From contig OX621255.1 in NCBI GenBank assembly GCA_951640165.1, forward strand, positions 29,238,001 to 29,302,000: DNA of 64,000 nt, read 5' to 3'. This stretch comes from Pseudoips prasinana. Taxonomy: Eukaryota; Arthropoda; Insecta; Lepidoptera; Nolidae. Made by a program: the position numbers and the translations under genes. Each line of letters starts with the position of its first letter. Position 1 is the stretch's first letter. Below the pieces are notes generated by a model. It searched no databases. It saw only the letters and a program-made list of their open reading frames with translations, and was not told where the DNA came from. Below are positions 20,865-32,246 of this stretch, in pieces.

Positions 20865-21100
20865 TTTATCATCATCATCATCATTTCAACCGAATGGCGT
20901 CTACTCCTGGTCAAAGGCTTCCTCAAATGATCTCCACAAAGAAGATGAAAGGGATATGCCATAATCGCCACGATTGGGAGACGGGTTGCCAAATGCAGTA
21001 TGATATTCATTTTTGTTTTCTGGGAGACATTGCCTCGGTGCGACTTCTACGCTCCCACGGGATGAGATGGGGTGGTGGTGATACTTATGAAACTCTGCTG
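20865..21100 (-). mobile_element. RTE tail (variant family), minus
   Basis: (atc)n, then tggcgtctactcctggtcaa and caatgcagtatg, ending with cacgggatgagatggggtgg; this is the inverse of the module at 43550-43830. On the minus strand it is the full non-coding tail with its (gat)n end. Confidence 0.65.
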
Positions 21101-21106
21101 AATTAC

Positions 21107-21915
21107 AGTCGTGGTCAACTAATTAGGGACATTCAAGATAGTGAAGGGCTATAACCGATTATGTACATATAAATATAAAACCCTATTGATTTCTCAGCAC
21201 CTATTATTTGCATAATGTGGTCCGATTATTATGCTATAAATGGCTGTAAATAAAAGATTAAATAAATAGAAAAGTATTCAATATCAATGATTAAAAATGT
21301 ATTAAATATTAAGGTACAATTCTGTAGTGGACATTTAATTAAGGACAGTAAAGTATAATGAAAAATACAGTTAAACAAAACTTATAATCTGCAGTGTTAT
21401 AATATCTTTAACAGCTCCATTTTATTACGTGTAAAATCAGTACCCAGTAGCAAAACCTTTGTTAGTAATTACCGCTTGACACCGATGTGGCATAGACATT
21501 ATCAGTTTCTGACATGTTTCGACAGGAATGTTTGCCCATGCCTCACAAACAGATTCATGAAGTTCATCCAAATTTGTATTACGATAAGTGGCAACTTTTT
21601 TCTTGATTTCGTGCCAAAGGTGCTCATTTGGGTTGAGGTCCGGGCTATTTGCTGGCCAATCTAGCACCGATACAGACTGACTGGTAAGAAACGACTTGAC
21701 TGAATGGGCGGTATGTTTCGGGTCGTTATCCTGCTGAAACGTCCATATAATAGGAAGATGTTCCTCAGCATAGGGAAGCATAGTTTCTTCCGATATTGCC
21801 TTGTATTGATGTTGGTCTACGTTACCCTGAACTTTCCTCACAGGTCCCATCCACGTCCAAAAAATGAACCGCACATTTTAATTTTTCTACCGCCATGTTT
21901 CACCTGTTTTTTTTG
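21107..21915 (-). mobile_element. Tc1-like transposon, 5'-truncated
   Basis: One terminal inverted repeat survives at the plus-strand left end (TA|CAGTCGTGGTCAACTAATTAG). The transposase C-terminal half follows on the minus strand. The other end is cut at about 21915, where S3 SINE sequence begins. About half of a typical 1.6-kb element is missing. Confidence 0.8.
21437..21905 (-). pseudogene. Tc1-like transposase, C-terminal half
   Basis: The 145-codon frame 21437-21874 holds QQDNDPKHTAHS, with the second catalytic Asp, and WPANSPDLNPNEHLWHEIKK, with the Glu of the DD34E triad. An upstream out-of-frame piece (KHGGRKIKMCGSFF) shows one frameshift in a T run near 21885. The N-terminal DNA-binding domain and the first catalytic Asp are missing, so the product is inactive. 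Confidence 0.85.
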
Positions 21916-21929
21916 TTAATCTTGGATTC

Positions 21930-22080
21930 ATTTCCACAATATCCCTCCCGCGTCGGACAACTATTTGTGTCAACCATAAATAGTTGTTCTGAGTCTGGAT
22001 GTACTTTGTGTCTGTCAATTATATGTTTGTAAATTACCCCGCGACACAAGGATTATACTCCCAAGAGCGGGTGTTTAAAA
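21930..22080 (+). mobile_element. SINE S3 body fragment
   Basis: tcggacaactatttgtgtca, then gttgttctgagtctggatgt and taccccgcgacacaaggatt match the S3 copies at 11358 and 37803. Confidence 0.6.
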
Positions 22081-22590
22081 AAAAACATCCTACGATTTTG
22101 ACTCGGACTTTATGAAACTACCGATGACTTAATTATCTATTAGTGTACATAGTTAATAAAAATTAAATGACATAATGACAACATAAAGTATTTTTATAAA
22201 CGAATAATTATCATTTATTTATAAAATTATTGAAATGCGTATAATATGAGTTTTAAATTGTGAATTTATGATTCTATTGTTAATTGTAGTAAATAAATGA
22301 AATGAAAAGGATATCCTTTGCCATTAGCCGCACCGAATGTCTTAAGGTAGAGATAAAGGTGCGCTTTCACTCGGCCATATTGACAAAACTACGCATATAA
22401 TTACTAATGTTCACACAATATACTTTCATAAATAAGTGATGATGTTAAGTGACGTAATATGTAAATCTCTGGCTCACTAGCTCGCTGGTCAGTAGCGTCT
22501 TTAACTGAAGATAATAAAGTCCCTGGATCCGATAAGAAGTAAATGAAGCTGTATGGTAACAGCATAGATAAATAAATAAATAAAAAATGT
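22081..22590. other. No gene recognised
   Basis: AT-rich. A (gaaat)n trace near 22295 suggests the very end of a minus-strand family U LINE. Confidence 0.4.
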
Positions 22591-22755
22591 TTTTATACAC
22601 GTAGACTTTAAAAAAGCGCTTGAAACTAGTCAGAACATGTTTGTAGTAATATAGTTGTATACATTATTATTTCTAGTAACATAGATATTTAGGTATGAAA
22701 ACATTTATAAAATTTATTTTATTTTAGCAATGATATTTAGCTAGCTAGAATATCA
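22590..22755 (-). mobile_element. LINE family T 3' end, minus
   Basis: acgtagactttaaaaaagcg, then cagaacatgtttgtagtaat and gcaatgatatttagctagct are the reverse complement of the tail at 46680-46815. Confidence 0.75.
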
Positions 22756-22958
22756 TCAGCCCATCTCATCCCGTGGGGGGCGTAGAAACCGAGGAAATAC
22801 CTCCCAGAGAACGGGCAGTAGCGTTTTTCTGTGAACCATCAAACTGCGATCACCAACCCTTAGGCCAAGCATGGCGATTATGCCATATCCCCCATTCTTT
22901 GGGGGAGGCTTTTGTCCGGCAGTGGACGTACTTTGGCTGATGAATAAGGTCCCGAGTT
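22756..22958 (+). mobile_element. RTE tail (variant family), plus
   Basis: catcccgtggggggcgtaga, then agagaacgggcagtagcgtt and ctttgggggaggcttttgtc, ending ggcagtggacgtactttggc. This is the non-coding tail module that recurs at 43.6, 48.9, 51.4 and 54.7 kb. Confidence 0.75.
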
Positions 22959-23114
22959 GAGATGTTATCAGGGTTATTCTGACTGCCTCTTTGATCTAGC
23001 CCTAGAGTAACTGAACATGCTAGAGCTAGACCATCGGCTTGAAATATTAACTCGGGACCTCATTATCCGATCCTATACCTTAACGGGCCTGATGGCGTGG
23101 TTACATAACCGATG

Positions 23115-23520
23115 TACCTACTACATATAATAATAATGTCCTCCTAGCCGAATTTCGGCCACGGCGGCCAGTCTCAACAGAGATTAGCCATATTATAGTG
23201 CGCGGGACATATTATAGTGCTCAAGTGTGTGCGCAAACACAGGAGCACTTTCTATTCCATCACTCTCATGATCCGATGGGACGCCTAGGCGACACGACCG
23301 GAAAGAGGTCAGGTACAGGACCGATGGCTTTACGTGCTCTCCGAGGCACGGGGGTATAATACCGCCAACTACCAGACTTCGGACTGATGCTGAGAAATTT
23401 TTCTTTTTACAGAAAAGTCCCAAAATCACTTCTTGGCCCGACCCAGCATTTGAACCCAGGACCTCGTTCTCTGCGGGTGAACACGCTATCGCTAGACCAG
23501 CGAGACATGCAACTAGTATA
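23115..23520 (-). mobile_element. tRNA-derived SINE (family S2), full length, minus
   Basis: On the minus strand the head has a B box (gggttcaaatgctggg) and an A-box region (tggtctagcgatagcg). The long body follows (gagagcacgtaaagcc, agtgatggaatagaaagtgc) with ccgccgtggccgaaattcgg near the 3' end, then a (att)n tail. Partial copies are at 1-575, 41030-41130, 41605-41705 and 53160-53640. Confidence 0.8.
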
Positions 23521-23619
23521 TGTAGTACATCAGTTATCTGTTATATTATTATTTATATTAAAGTATAAACGTAACTGTGATATAATTATAATATATACTA
23601 CTTTTTCCTTAATGTTTTT

Positions 23620-23890
23620 AATTACACCCAGAACCAGGACAAACAGACATGTTCATGAGATAAGAATCGAACCCACGCACTCCGGCGTGAAAAGCAAGTA
23701 ATTATTAATTTAACAATAAAGGTTAGTCGCGTTAATATTTGTTAACAATGTTATATTTAATCTCTAGCCCTCTTAAAGTAACATATTAACAAAACACAAT
23801 AAAAATATTAAGTAAATGCCTTGGAACAACTAACACACTGCCATTTGATCCCAAACTAAGCAGAGCCTAAAGAAACCGGATAACTAATAA
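23620..23890 (-). mobile_element. SINE pieces (S1-type), minus
   Basis: cagaaccaggacaaacagac, then tcgaacccacgcactccggc near 23630-23690, and ctgccatttgatcccaaact near 23840-23860, are the head and tail of S1-type SINEs separated by AT-rich sequence. Confidence 0.55.
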
Positions 23891-23917
23891 ACATAATTAT
23901 CTATTTCTAAATACAAT

Positions 23918-24297
23918 CAATATCTGAGAGGACACTCCCTAAAATTAAGCAGAATACCGCACAAAAGAAATCCACTAAAACACTTCCTGCCAAACGGTGT
24001 AGTCAATGAGTGGAATAAACTTCCTGAAACTGTCATAAAGGCACCCAATTTAAACTGCTTCAAAAACAGACTTGACAATATTTCCAAATTGCAAACAAAA
24101 ACACACGCATCAGCTTACTAGCTGCTAGTGTGATAAACACTTAATAATAAAAATAATAATAATAACGCACCTGCAATAATAATGCACCTGCCATGATCTC
24201 TCTGCACTACCCTAAGGTTGACTGGTAGTAAATGCCTTTGGCATTAAGTCCGCCTATGTACATTTCAATAGTACTGAAGTATAAATAAATAAAACAG
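23918..24297 (+). pseudogene. LINE RT C-terminus plus 3' UTR
   Basis: The plus strand reads RGHSLKLSRIPHKRNPLKHF, then VVNEWNKLPETVIKAPNL and CFKNRLDN, a common C-terminal signature of non-LTR RT proteins. The 3' UTR has ggtagtaaatgcctttggca and ttaagtccgcctatgtacat, the same as the inverse of the 3' UTRs at 36060 and 38690. The 5' side is truncated; the 3' end is a (taaa)n tail. Confidence 0.75.
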
Positions 24298-24313
24298 TGG
24301 GGCACAGCTAGTA
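24296..24313 (+). mobile_element. Helitron-like 3' terminus fragment
   Basis: Only gtggggcacagctag|t remains, directly after the LINE tail. Confidence 0.45.
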
Positions 24314-24509
24314 ATGCTATAAAATTATAATTTCATAGTAATTTTGACGTCAATTAAATAAGTGATCAAGAACATTTAGTTAGCTTCGATAGTCCCTAGC
24401 CCGTATGTCAGACAGATCGCAACAGGATGAAACGTATCAGATATGAAACAATTATGGCGGCAAGTCAGAACAATTTAGCTCTTGATGAGTTCTGTTTAGA
24501 TTCATGTTA

Positions 24510-24645
24510 TAGATAAATTATACCCAGACACAGAACGAATATTCTCATCACACAAAGATTTGTTCTGGGTAGGATTGAACCCCCGATATCAGGCTTAGTG
24601 GGTAGGGTCACTAGCTATTAGACCAAGAGGTTAGTTCAATTCGAT
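24510..24645 (-). mobile_element. SINE S1-type head, minus
   Basis: aaagatttgttctgggtagg, then attgaacccccgatatcagg and ctagctattagaccaagagg are an inverted tRNA-like head with the start of the body. Confidence 0.6.
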
Positions 24646-24649
24646 TTAT

Positions 24650-24972
24650 AGCATTAAAGCGCGACCGTCGTTATTAACACAAGGTCCGTCATAATAATAA
24701 TACCTTAATATAGACAGAACCATTGACAATATGTAGGAAAAATATTAGACTTAAACTAGATAATTAAACATAATCTCTTGACAATAACTTGATACGAGCT
24801 AGCTAAATATCATTGATATTATAATAAAATAAATTTTATAAATGTTTTTATACAATGTGTACCTAAATATTTATGTTACTAGAAATAATAATGTATACAA
24901 CTATATTACTACAAACATGTTTTGACTATTTACAAGCGCTTTTTTAAAGTCTACGTGAATAAAAACCTTATT
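24650..24972 (+). mobile_element. LINE family T 3' end, plus
   Basis: An unbroken copy from attaaagcgcgaccgtcgtt through gacaataacttgatacgagc and caagcgcttttttaaagtct to gaataaaaacctt. Confidence 0.8.
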
Positions 24973-24979
24973 TTAATTT

Positions 24980-25145
24980 ATTTTTTATTCAGAATAAATT
25001 TATTCCGTTAGAATGTTACATTTTTGTGGAATCGTCTTTTTTTACCCTACCGTGCGGTGCATGACGTGGCAGCTACTGAGAAAAACTGCCAGAAAACTGA
25101 GTTGGAATCCTTTGAAACCTCTTTAATAACTTTTTATTCTTCTCT
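24980..25145 (-). mobile_element. 3' end of the 55.8-kb LINE family (family D), minus
   Basis: tttattccgttagaatgtta, then gtggaatcgtctttttttac and gcatgacgtggcagctactg match the 3' UTR at 55800-55930. It is 5'-truncated to the UTR only. Confidence 0.8.
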
Positions 25146-25194
25146 TTCTTAAAATAAACATATTAACAAATAAATATCTATCACTATAAATATA

Positions 25195-25386
25195 ATAATG
25201 ATATCCTGCAACATTATTTATAGACGGCCATCTGATCCCAAACTAAGCAGAGCTAACTACATAACTGATATGACCACATGACTCTTTTGTATATACATAC
25301 TATATACGATAACTACACCCTGACTCAGGACAAACAGACATGTTCATACACACAAATATCTGTCCTGGGTGGGAATCGAACCTAAG
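25195..25386 (-). mobile_element. SINE S1-type, minus
   Basis: ggccatctgatcccaaacta, then caggacaaacagacatgttc and gtcctgggtgggaatcgaac are tail, body and head in inverted order. The head is cut where LINE family U starts. Confidence 0.7.
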
Positions 25387-25798
25387 AAAGCTAGGGTAGT
25401 CTCCTCAGCGGCGAGGATCGCTTTGGCCCCTTAACACGTCATTGGTTATCCCGTGCAACTGATCACACCCTCTCTTAGAATTCTGTCCTTTTGCTTCAGC
25501 GGCCCCCTGAGCTGTGGCCCGAACCCTAAAAGGGTGGCCTCGGGTATTAATCGTTCAATTTAAGCTACTGGTTAAGAGCCTTCTGCGCTAGCCAAATGCT
25601 CATTGCCTTCAATTCTTTAATTTTAATATTGTACAACTAAAATTCAAAATAATAGATTTTTTTTTTTGACTAATTATATTTTTGTAATTTTTACACTGTA
25701 TTCGACTATGTTTATGTACTGCATTGTGAACTTGACAAGTACAAGTGTATGTTAATACCCAAGTGCTGAATAAATTTCATTATTTCATTTCATTATTT
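25387..25798 (+). mobile_element. LINE family U 3' end, plus
   Basis: It repeats the 14092 copy from ctcctcagcggcgaggatcg to a (atttc)n tail, with an extra gcggccccctgagctgtggc segment that the 14-kb copy lacks. Confidence 0.8.
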
Positions 25799-26268
25799 TA
25801 CGACCGCCTGGCAAGCATTTGCCAACGGACCCGTCTAAACTTGATATTGATACCAGAACTGCAGTACTAAACCACCCGCTGAGTTTGTTTCGCTGGGTCT
25901 TCTCAGTTGGGGCGCATTCAGATCCGGTGGTAGCATTAAAGCGCGACCGTCGTTATTAACACAAGGTCCTTCATAATAATAACACCTTAATATAGACAGA
26001 ACCATTGACAATATGTATTAAAAATATTAGACTTAAACTAGATAATTAAACTTAAACATAATCTCTTGACAATAACTTGATACGAGCTAGCTAAATATCA
26101 TTGCTGTTATAAATAAATTTTATAAATATTTAAATACAATCAATACAATGTGTACCTAAATAACAATGTTACTAGAAATAATAATGTATACAACTATATT
26201 ACTACAAACATGTTCTGACTATTTACAAGCGCTTTTTTAAAGTCTGTGTGAATAAAAACCTTAGAAAA
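25799..26268 (+). mobile_element. LINE family T 3' end, longer copy
   Basis: It extends further 5' than other T copies (ctgagtttgtttcgctgggt, cttctcagttggggcgcatt at 25880-25920), a segment also present at 46440. It ends caagcgcttttttaaagtct and gtgaataaaaacc. Confidence 0.8.
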
Positions 26269-26604
26269 AAACAATACTTTTCAGTACCAGTGTTCTTTTC
26301 AGTAACAGTTTTCCATCTATATCCACAGGTCAACGGTCAAGTTAACGAAAATTCATAATTGTTAATTCCATGCAGGGTGATTCCATCGATATTAATATAT
26401 TGATACGTTATGAATATATAGCGTGAAAGTAGAGAGAGCTGGTCTACGGATACCATGAAAGCCGCTGAGCCTTCATTCAATGTAGAGACGCATAAATTAT
26501 CCCAACTAGTGTAGAGCCGCGGGTTCGTCCGCAAAAATATCGTCCTATTAACGTCCTAGACGATCCGGAGCATTTTAAAAAATTCATAAGAATAAGAAAG
26601 TCAA
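26269..26604. other. No gene recognised
   Basis: One short minus frame (26337-26534) has no motif. Nothing else is supportable. Confidence 0.4.
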
Positions 26605-26890
26605 TGTCAATTATCATTTATTCCGTAAAACTTAACATTTATGTGGAATCGTCTTTTTTTTACCCTACCGTGCAGTGCATGACTTGGCAGCTACTGAGAA
26701 ACACTGCCAGAAAACTCAGTAGGAATCCTTTTTTAAAATAAAATATACTTAAGATTAATTACTATAGTGTGTGGTGACTCAGAAGAACTCAATCCCAAGC
26801 ACTTTTGTCACTTAAATAATCAGAAATTTTGTAATATTTCCCGCAACACAATTTGGTTTTAATAATTCTTTTAAACTTATTCGTAGAGAC
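26605..26890 (-). mobile_element. LINE family D 3' end, minus
   Basis: It has the same UTR words as at 55.8 kb (cattccg-type start, gtggaatcgtc, ctaccgtgcagtgcatgac). On the minus strand it includes the last codons of the D-family ORF (tcccaagcacttttgtcact). It begins with gtcaatgtcaat, a decayed hexamer tail. Confidence 0.8.
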
Positions 26891-26908
26891 TCTACATAAT
26901 TTTTGAAG

Positions 26909-27046
26909 TATAGACGCCAGCCCATCCAGCTACCCCAATATGTAAATTTCTTCTATAGATTTTCAATTTTATCACAAAAGCATAAGGTTCACTTTCAATT
27001 GGGGATATTTGACAGATTGGGGTAGTTTGATGTGCTGGCGTCTGTA
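26909..27046. mobile_element. MITE M1, 138 bp
   Basis: Ends tatagacgccagcccatcca and gatgtgctggcgtctgta. The left terminus carries substitutions. Confidence 0.85.
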
Positions 27047-28255
27047 CAGACGGAACGAAACAAAAGAAAAATAACGAATACCCCACTATTCTTTCTTCAC
27101 TCCTGTTCCTTTCAACGGTAGCCTGGACGAGATTGCGGTTAGTGATTCGACCGCCATTTGTAAAATATTTTGAGACATTTATTATGGTACGGTATGTAAT
27201 TTTGGTACGGTGACTTCAAATAAAACATATAAAACGACGTAGAATAGAAGCCACGATTTTTCTATTGTTTCCGTAACACATGTTTGTTCGAATGCAAGAC
27301 AGTGTCAGAACTAGGCTCTCCTTTTAATTTATACTTTATTAGGCCAGGGTATGCAGAAACACATACAAGCATTTAATATAGGTAAGCAATTAATTTAACC
27401 TGTAGTAGAAGTATAGATTCAATTATTATTGTTATTCAATTATTATAAATTTGTTATTATTAAAATTAAGTTCATATATGTATGTGAAAGTGAGATATTC
27501 GGTATTCGTGAGTATACTCTGTTTGCACTTAGAAGGCTGTTTGGCTGTAATTTATTCATATGTACAATGCAATAATGTATGTTTTGCCGTGACTGCCAGT
27601 TTGCGGGACCAAAGAAAAAAAAAGCAAGTCTCTTCATAATCGGTCAATGGTTTACAGTAGACAAACGCACAAGCCTCCGTTTTTCTTCATATAGATTAAG
27701 TTAAGATACAGATAAATAAGTAACTCAGTACATAGTTGCCTATGCCTGTGCTAGAAAGGTGTGGGTTACTCGTGGTCAAGACACAGTATGAAAACATAGA
27801 CAGTAAGAAAACTACATACAAACGCTCGAATCGGCACACTCACACAAACATGCGCATCAGCAAGACCCCTTAGCAGTTGTAGTGGTGCTGTCAATAGTGA
27901 GTGCCGCATCAAGACTAGTGGCCACCTATAAGTATACAATTCTTTATAATATTGCTACGAACGTATATGGCGTTGTACACGGCTGTTTGAACTCGTCTTC
28001 ATCAAAACCAGACCTATCTTATTTTAAACATCTTGCTGACTTTTGAAACAAAAATGTTTGGATACAAAAATAAACAATATTAAAAACATTAAAGTTACAA
28101 GCCGTTGATCGATCTGTGAAGAGCGGAGCGTCCAAGCACAAGTATTTAATATACTTAACAATAGATCCTTATGTAAGATAAATTGTAGTAGTACAAGATT
28201 AGAAATATCCTATTTTTTATTGCTTCAATGGAGTGTATGTAATTTTTTTTATTTA
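27047..28255. other. No gene or repeat recognised
   Basis: Two overlapping short frames near 27.45-27.64 kb on opposite strands have no motif. The rest is AT-rich without family matches. Confidence 0.4.
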
Positions 28256-28919
28256 TTTCACATTTTAAAATACATAATTAAAATAAGTATTATAGCATTC
28301 GTAAACCACAGAGGTTTGTAATTAATGCTAAACTAGTGATACGTCTACATCGTTAATAAACAGACAGAACTTATAAATTAATATTGAAAATAAAGTTAAA
28401 GTTAGAACTTGGTAGATACATATCTAAATCATATTTTTTTTTGTCATGTTTCAATGTGCTGTAGGAAATGGGACTTAAGTTTTTCTTTAATATTATTTGG
28501 GGTTATTTTATGACGCAAGCTTGTGCGTAGACTATTTATTAACCGAGGAACAATATAAGACGATGTCCGTTCACCGTAAATGTTTAATTATATTATTTTC
28601 TCAACTATCCTTAGTTTCCGTACTGTCCATATGTACCTATACTGTGGTTAAGACTTCACATTATAAAATTATCGTAATAGGAATCAGTCTTCTCTATATT
28701 ATTGACGCAGCAGAACTAATATGTTCTGATGAGTTTCATTTTAGTTTAGTTTTAGTTGATTATTTAGTTGATTATATTCAATAACAATTTTTACATTGTG
28801 TCTGAATTTTCTATAACTAAATGTACATTATTATATAATTATTATGGGAGAAATTCATTAAATTGTCTATGGAATACAATAAATAATTATAATAATAAAT
28901 TAGATAAAAAAATAATCAA
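28256..28919 (-). mobile_element. Probable 3' UTR of the 28.9-kb LINE
   Basis: It lies directly downstream of the RT stop on the minus strand. The low end has tttatttatttcacatttta. A 95-codon frame on the plus strand (28497-28784) is AT-driven, hydrophobic and motif-free; I take it as chance. Confidence 0.5.
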
Positions 28920-29990
28920 TTATAATGTCGATGTTTCTCGGTTCAATATAAATTCGTCAACAGAGTAGAAACACTTTTTTAACAAGAACTGTTTGAGCTT
29001 TTTATGAAAACTGCTTGTGTAGACAAGGCTCTTCATATTTAATGGCAGTTTATTGAATAGTTTAACTGCGTTGTAGTAGGCATTATGCTTAATAACGTTT
29101 AGATGAGGACGCATATGGGGCTTTGTCTGTAGATCTTTTCTTCTTGTCCGCTCTCTAATATGCCTTTCTTCTTCAGACTCATATTCATGGATATTTTTGT
29201 GCAAGTGAGCAAGCAAGACCAAAATGTACAAACTAGGAACCGTTAGTATATTTAGATCGATAAAGTGTGGTCTACACGAGTCTTGCTGTTGTATCCTAAC
29301 CATGGTTCTAATCGCCCTTTTTTGGACTACAAATGCTTTTTGTACATTATAGTTATAGCTTCCACCCCAGAAGAGTATACTGTATCTTAGTTTGGATTCT
29401 ACTAGTGCGTAGTAGACCATCTTTAGATGTTTCATAGCTACTTCATTTCTAAGACTTTTTATCACATAACAGGCCGAGCTGATTGCCTTTTCTAAGTGCG
29501 TTAACTCTTGTTTCCAATTTAATTGACAATCGATATAGACTCCAAGGAACTTAACCGCAGGTGCAACATTCACTGATTCGCCACTAATAACACAGTTAAG
29601 GCTATCATTATTTTTGGAAGTTGAACGAAACAGCACAGCATTGGTTTTGCTAGCATTGACTTTTAGGCTATTTACTGAGAACCATTCATAAAATATGTCT
29701 AAGGTTTGATTTACTATAGTATTTAGGTCATGTATATTATCTGCTGATACAACAGCATTCGTATCATCAGCAAATACTACCAACTGGATAGAACCCTCAG
29801 ATTTCCTATTTTTCCTATTTTTTAAATATGATGTGAGAAGTTCCAAAACTTTGCCTCTCACACCGTAAAACTCAAGTTTAACTAATAGCAATTTATGATC
29901 TATTGTGTCAAATGCTGAACTTAAGTCTAAGAACAGCCCAGCTACTTTCTGTTTGTCATTCATTCTACTAACTACGTCCATTACATATAG
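28920..29990 (-). pseudogene. Jockey-like non-LTR reverse transcriptase, 5'-truncated and internally deleted
   Basis: The 353-codon minus frame begins in the RT palm (GLFLDLSSAFDTIDHKLL), has LLTSYLKNRKNRK, then passes directly to QLVVFADDTNAVV with the catalytic FADD. The block that should lie between them, including PQGS and the YINDL segment (about 35-40 residues), is absent without breaking the frame. The C-terminal region continues (FLGVYIDCQLNWKQEL, FVVQKRAIRTM, FNKLPLNMKSL, FLLKKCFYSVDEF) to a stop. No endonuclease domain is present. The deletion removes part of the active site, so the protein could not polymerise. Confidence 0.85.
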
Positions 29991-29999
29991 TATAATACT

Positions 30000-30402
30000 T
30001 TACTATATACCTTTTAGTCTTAATCTGATTTGGTTAATGCATAATATAAGTAATTGAATCAGGCGTTACTTTGCGTAAATCCATAACATTTAAAATACAA
30101 AGTTAATTTGTAGTGTTTCAGTTTAATCAAACCGGGATACAATATGTACCACACTCCTGCCTGCAAAAAAATATGCAAATCCAATAAGGAGAATATAACC
30201 GTGCTAATTACATGCTCCGGTATGATACCCAACACGTGTTGAGCATTTATTGGGCCAAAAAAATCGTGAAACTCGCGTTATCATCACGTCATGCTTCCCA
30301 TGAGTATATCTATATACAACATGTAACGTAATTAACGCACACCCTCAAACACCCCAATTAGAATATTGTGTTGTAATCATGATACATACACTGAATTTTT
30401 AA
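30000..30402. other. Unassigned, with a repeat fragment near 30255-30350
   Basis: aaactcgcgttatcatcacg, then tcatgcttcccatgagtata resembles 31318-31370 (aaactcgcgttatagtcacg, tcacacttcccttgagctat). Two fragments of one unnamed element therefore flank this part of the window. Confidence 0.5.
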
Positions 30403-30723
30403 TCTATATATATAAAAATGAAACCCGTTTTCCGTTGTCACGACATCACGCGTGAACGGCTGGACCGATTTCACTATTTCTTTTTTTATTGTGTTTGTTA
30501 TTGTCAGGAGAAGGTTCTTATGTAAAAAAAGAATTTAAAATTGCGCGGAAAATAAGAAAATTTAAGAATACTTCACAACTAAATATTATTTCTAGTCTAA
30601 CCTTAGCGCTTTGGACAATATAACCTTTTTTAATGTAACTTTTTTTTATTTGACATAGTATTAACAGATAGCGTGCGTTAATAGTCATCGTTAAGATAGG
30701 ACAAGGTCTGTCGGGTCAGCTAG
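30403..30723 (+). mobile_element. Non-autonomous Helitron-like element, 321 bp
   Basis: It starts TCTATATATATAAAAATGAA after A, includes cgtgaacggctggaccgatt, and ends tctgtcgggtcagCTAG before T. A short gaca...tgtc stem precedes the end. No coding sequence is present. Confidence 0.8.
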
Positions 30724-30727
30724 TATA

Positions 30728-30995
30728 ATAATAATAATATAATATCCTGGGACATTATACACACGGCCATCTGACCCCAAACTAAGCAGACCTTGTACTA
30801 TGAAACCAGACAACTGATATACTACATATACAATTTTTTTTGTAAATACATACTTACATAGATAATTTACACCCAAACTCGGGTCAAACAGACATGTTCA
30901 TGCACACAAATATTTGTCCCGGGTGGGAATCGAACCCACTACCTCCGGCGTGAAAGGCAGCGTATCTAACAAGCACGCCAACAGGCCCGTCAAAT
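30728..30995 (-). mobile_element. SINE S1-type, full length, minus
   Basis: Starts with a (taa)n tail, then gcca(t)ctgaccccaaactaag, actcgggtcaaacagacatg and tgggaatcgaacccactacc (B box inverted), ending ctaacaagcacgccaacagg. Confidence 0.8.
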
Positions 30996-30999
30996 ATAA

Positions 31000-31317
31000 C
31001 ATGTATATGCATTGTTATTTAGTTTCTTGGAATAAAGTTTATTTTTCTTTATTATGTATTGAATGATGGAATTTGTATGAATACTAATAAAACTGCGATT
31101 TTCAAAGTCTTATTACTTTGACTTACGGTCCATTTCAATTTGTTTTGACTGTATAGGGTTAATATGACAATAATTTCCGTGGTTTTAATTATTTTGGATT
31201 AAAATATTAACTATAAAAAAAAGGATATTAATCGATTCAGTAAATGACTCTGAAAATACTATTTATAGGATGTGTGTGTGTTAATTAAATTCGTTTTTGG
31301 AAATACAAAAAATATGA
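31000..31317. other. No gene or repeat recognised
   Basis: AT-rich, no supported feature. Confidence 0.4.
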
Positions 31318-31720
31318 AACTCGCGTTATAGTCACGTCACACTTCCCTTGAGCTATATGTATTATACGTATGTACATATGGGTGAACAAAAATAGTTTAA
31401 CTCGCTTCATCGTCGTCGTTCGTTTTATTATTGAAACGAAGTTCCTTCTCGCGCGTTGTGAAAGGGGGCTAGACGTAAAAAATTCTTACGAAAAGTTGTC
31501 ACGACACTTTTTGCAGCTATGCGGCGTGCGCATGTTTCTCTGCCTGTCTCTCTCTCGCTCTCTCTTATAGAAAGCAAGCCAGATATTTTTATTTCTATTT
31601 CGCATTGAACAGTGTGTTGTCGCGACGATTATTTTGTTGAGTGTATACAGGTTTTTTATACATAATAAATAATAAGAAATAACTTCGTTCCATCCGGGTG
31701 TCCCTTGACACCTATCTAGT
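31318..31720. mobile_element. Unnamed repeat with gcgcgttgtgaaagggggct core
   Basis: gaagttccttctcgcgcgtt, then gaaagggggctagacgtaaa is matched in inverse at 53338-53400 (cgtctagccccctatcacaa, cgcgcgataaggaacttcgt). The element also contains a (ct)n stretch at 31540-31565. Its ends are not defined. Confidence 0.55.
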
Positions 31721-31979
31721 TTTTTATTATATATGTATGTACATAGCTATACCTCCGTGGGTTTAAATTTATTACTATTATAAATAATAATCCAATAGCA
31801 CAATATACAATTCACAAGTAGTTGTTAGTTTTCACTTCTATCGGCAGTCCCCAAATACAGCGCCGTTTTTTTTATATCTTATTATTCATATAATTAGCTC
31901 GCAACTAATGAACTTGTTTTGTTAGTATTGTGTTTAATATAATACTGTTTAATACCGCTGGTACTGGGTTAAAACGATG

Positions 31980-32119
31980 TACAGACGCCAGCACATCAAG
32001 CTACGCGCAATCTGTAAAATTTCCGCAATTGAAAGTGAACTTTATGCTTTTGTAGGCAAGTTGAAAATATATAAAATAAATTAGATAGATTGGGGTAGTT
32101 GGACGTGCTGGCGTCTGTA
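31980..32119. mobile_element. MITE M1, 140 bp
   Basis: Ends tacagacgccagcacatcaa and ggacgtgctggcgtctgta, with TA flanks. Confidence 0.9.
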
Positions 32120-32246
32120 CCTACTTGGGTTCTTTAAATCCAATACATTGCTTTCGTCTTAATACAAACACGCACCACATTAAACTGCAACCAATTTAAC
32201 TGTTGAAGCACAAAAAGGAAAATCAAAGAAAAGTTAAGTAGTCATT

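Noticed and set aside
28497..28784. A 95-codon hydrophobic reading frame as a membrane protein gene
   Set aside because: It lies in AT-rich sequence just downstream of a LINE RT on the other strand, has no supporting composition or splice context, and is best explained as chance.
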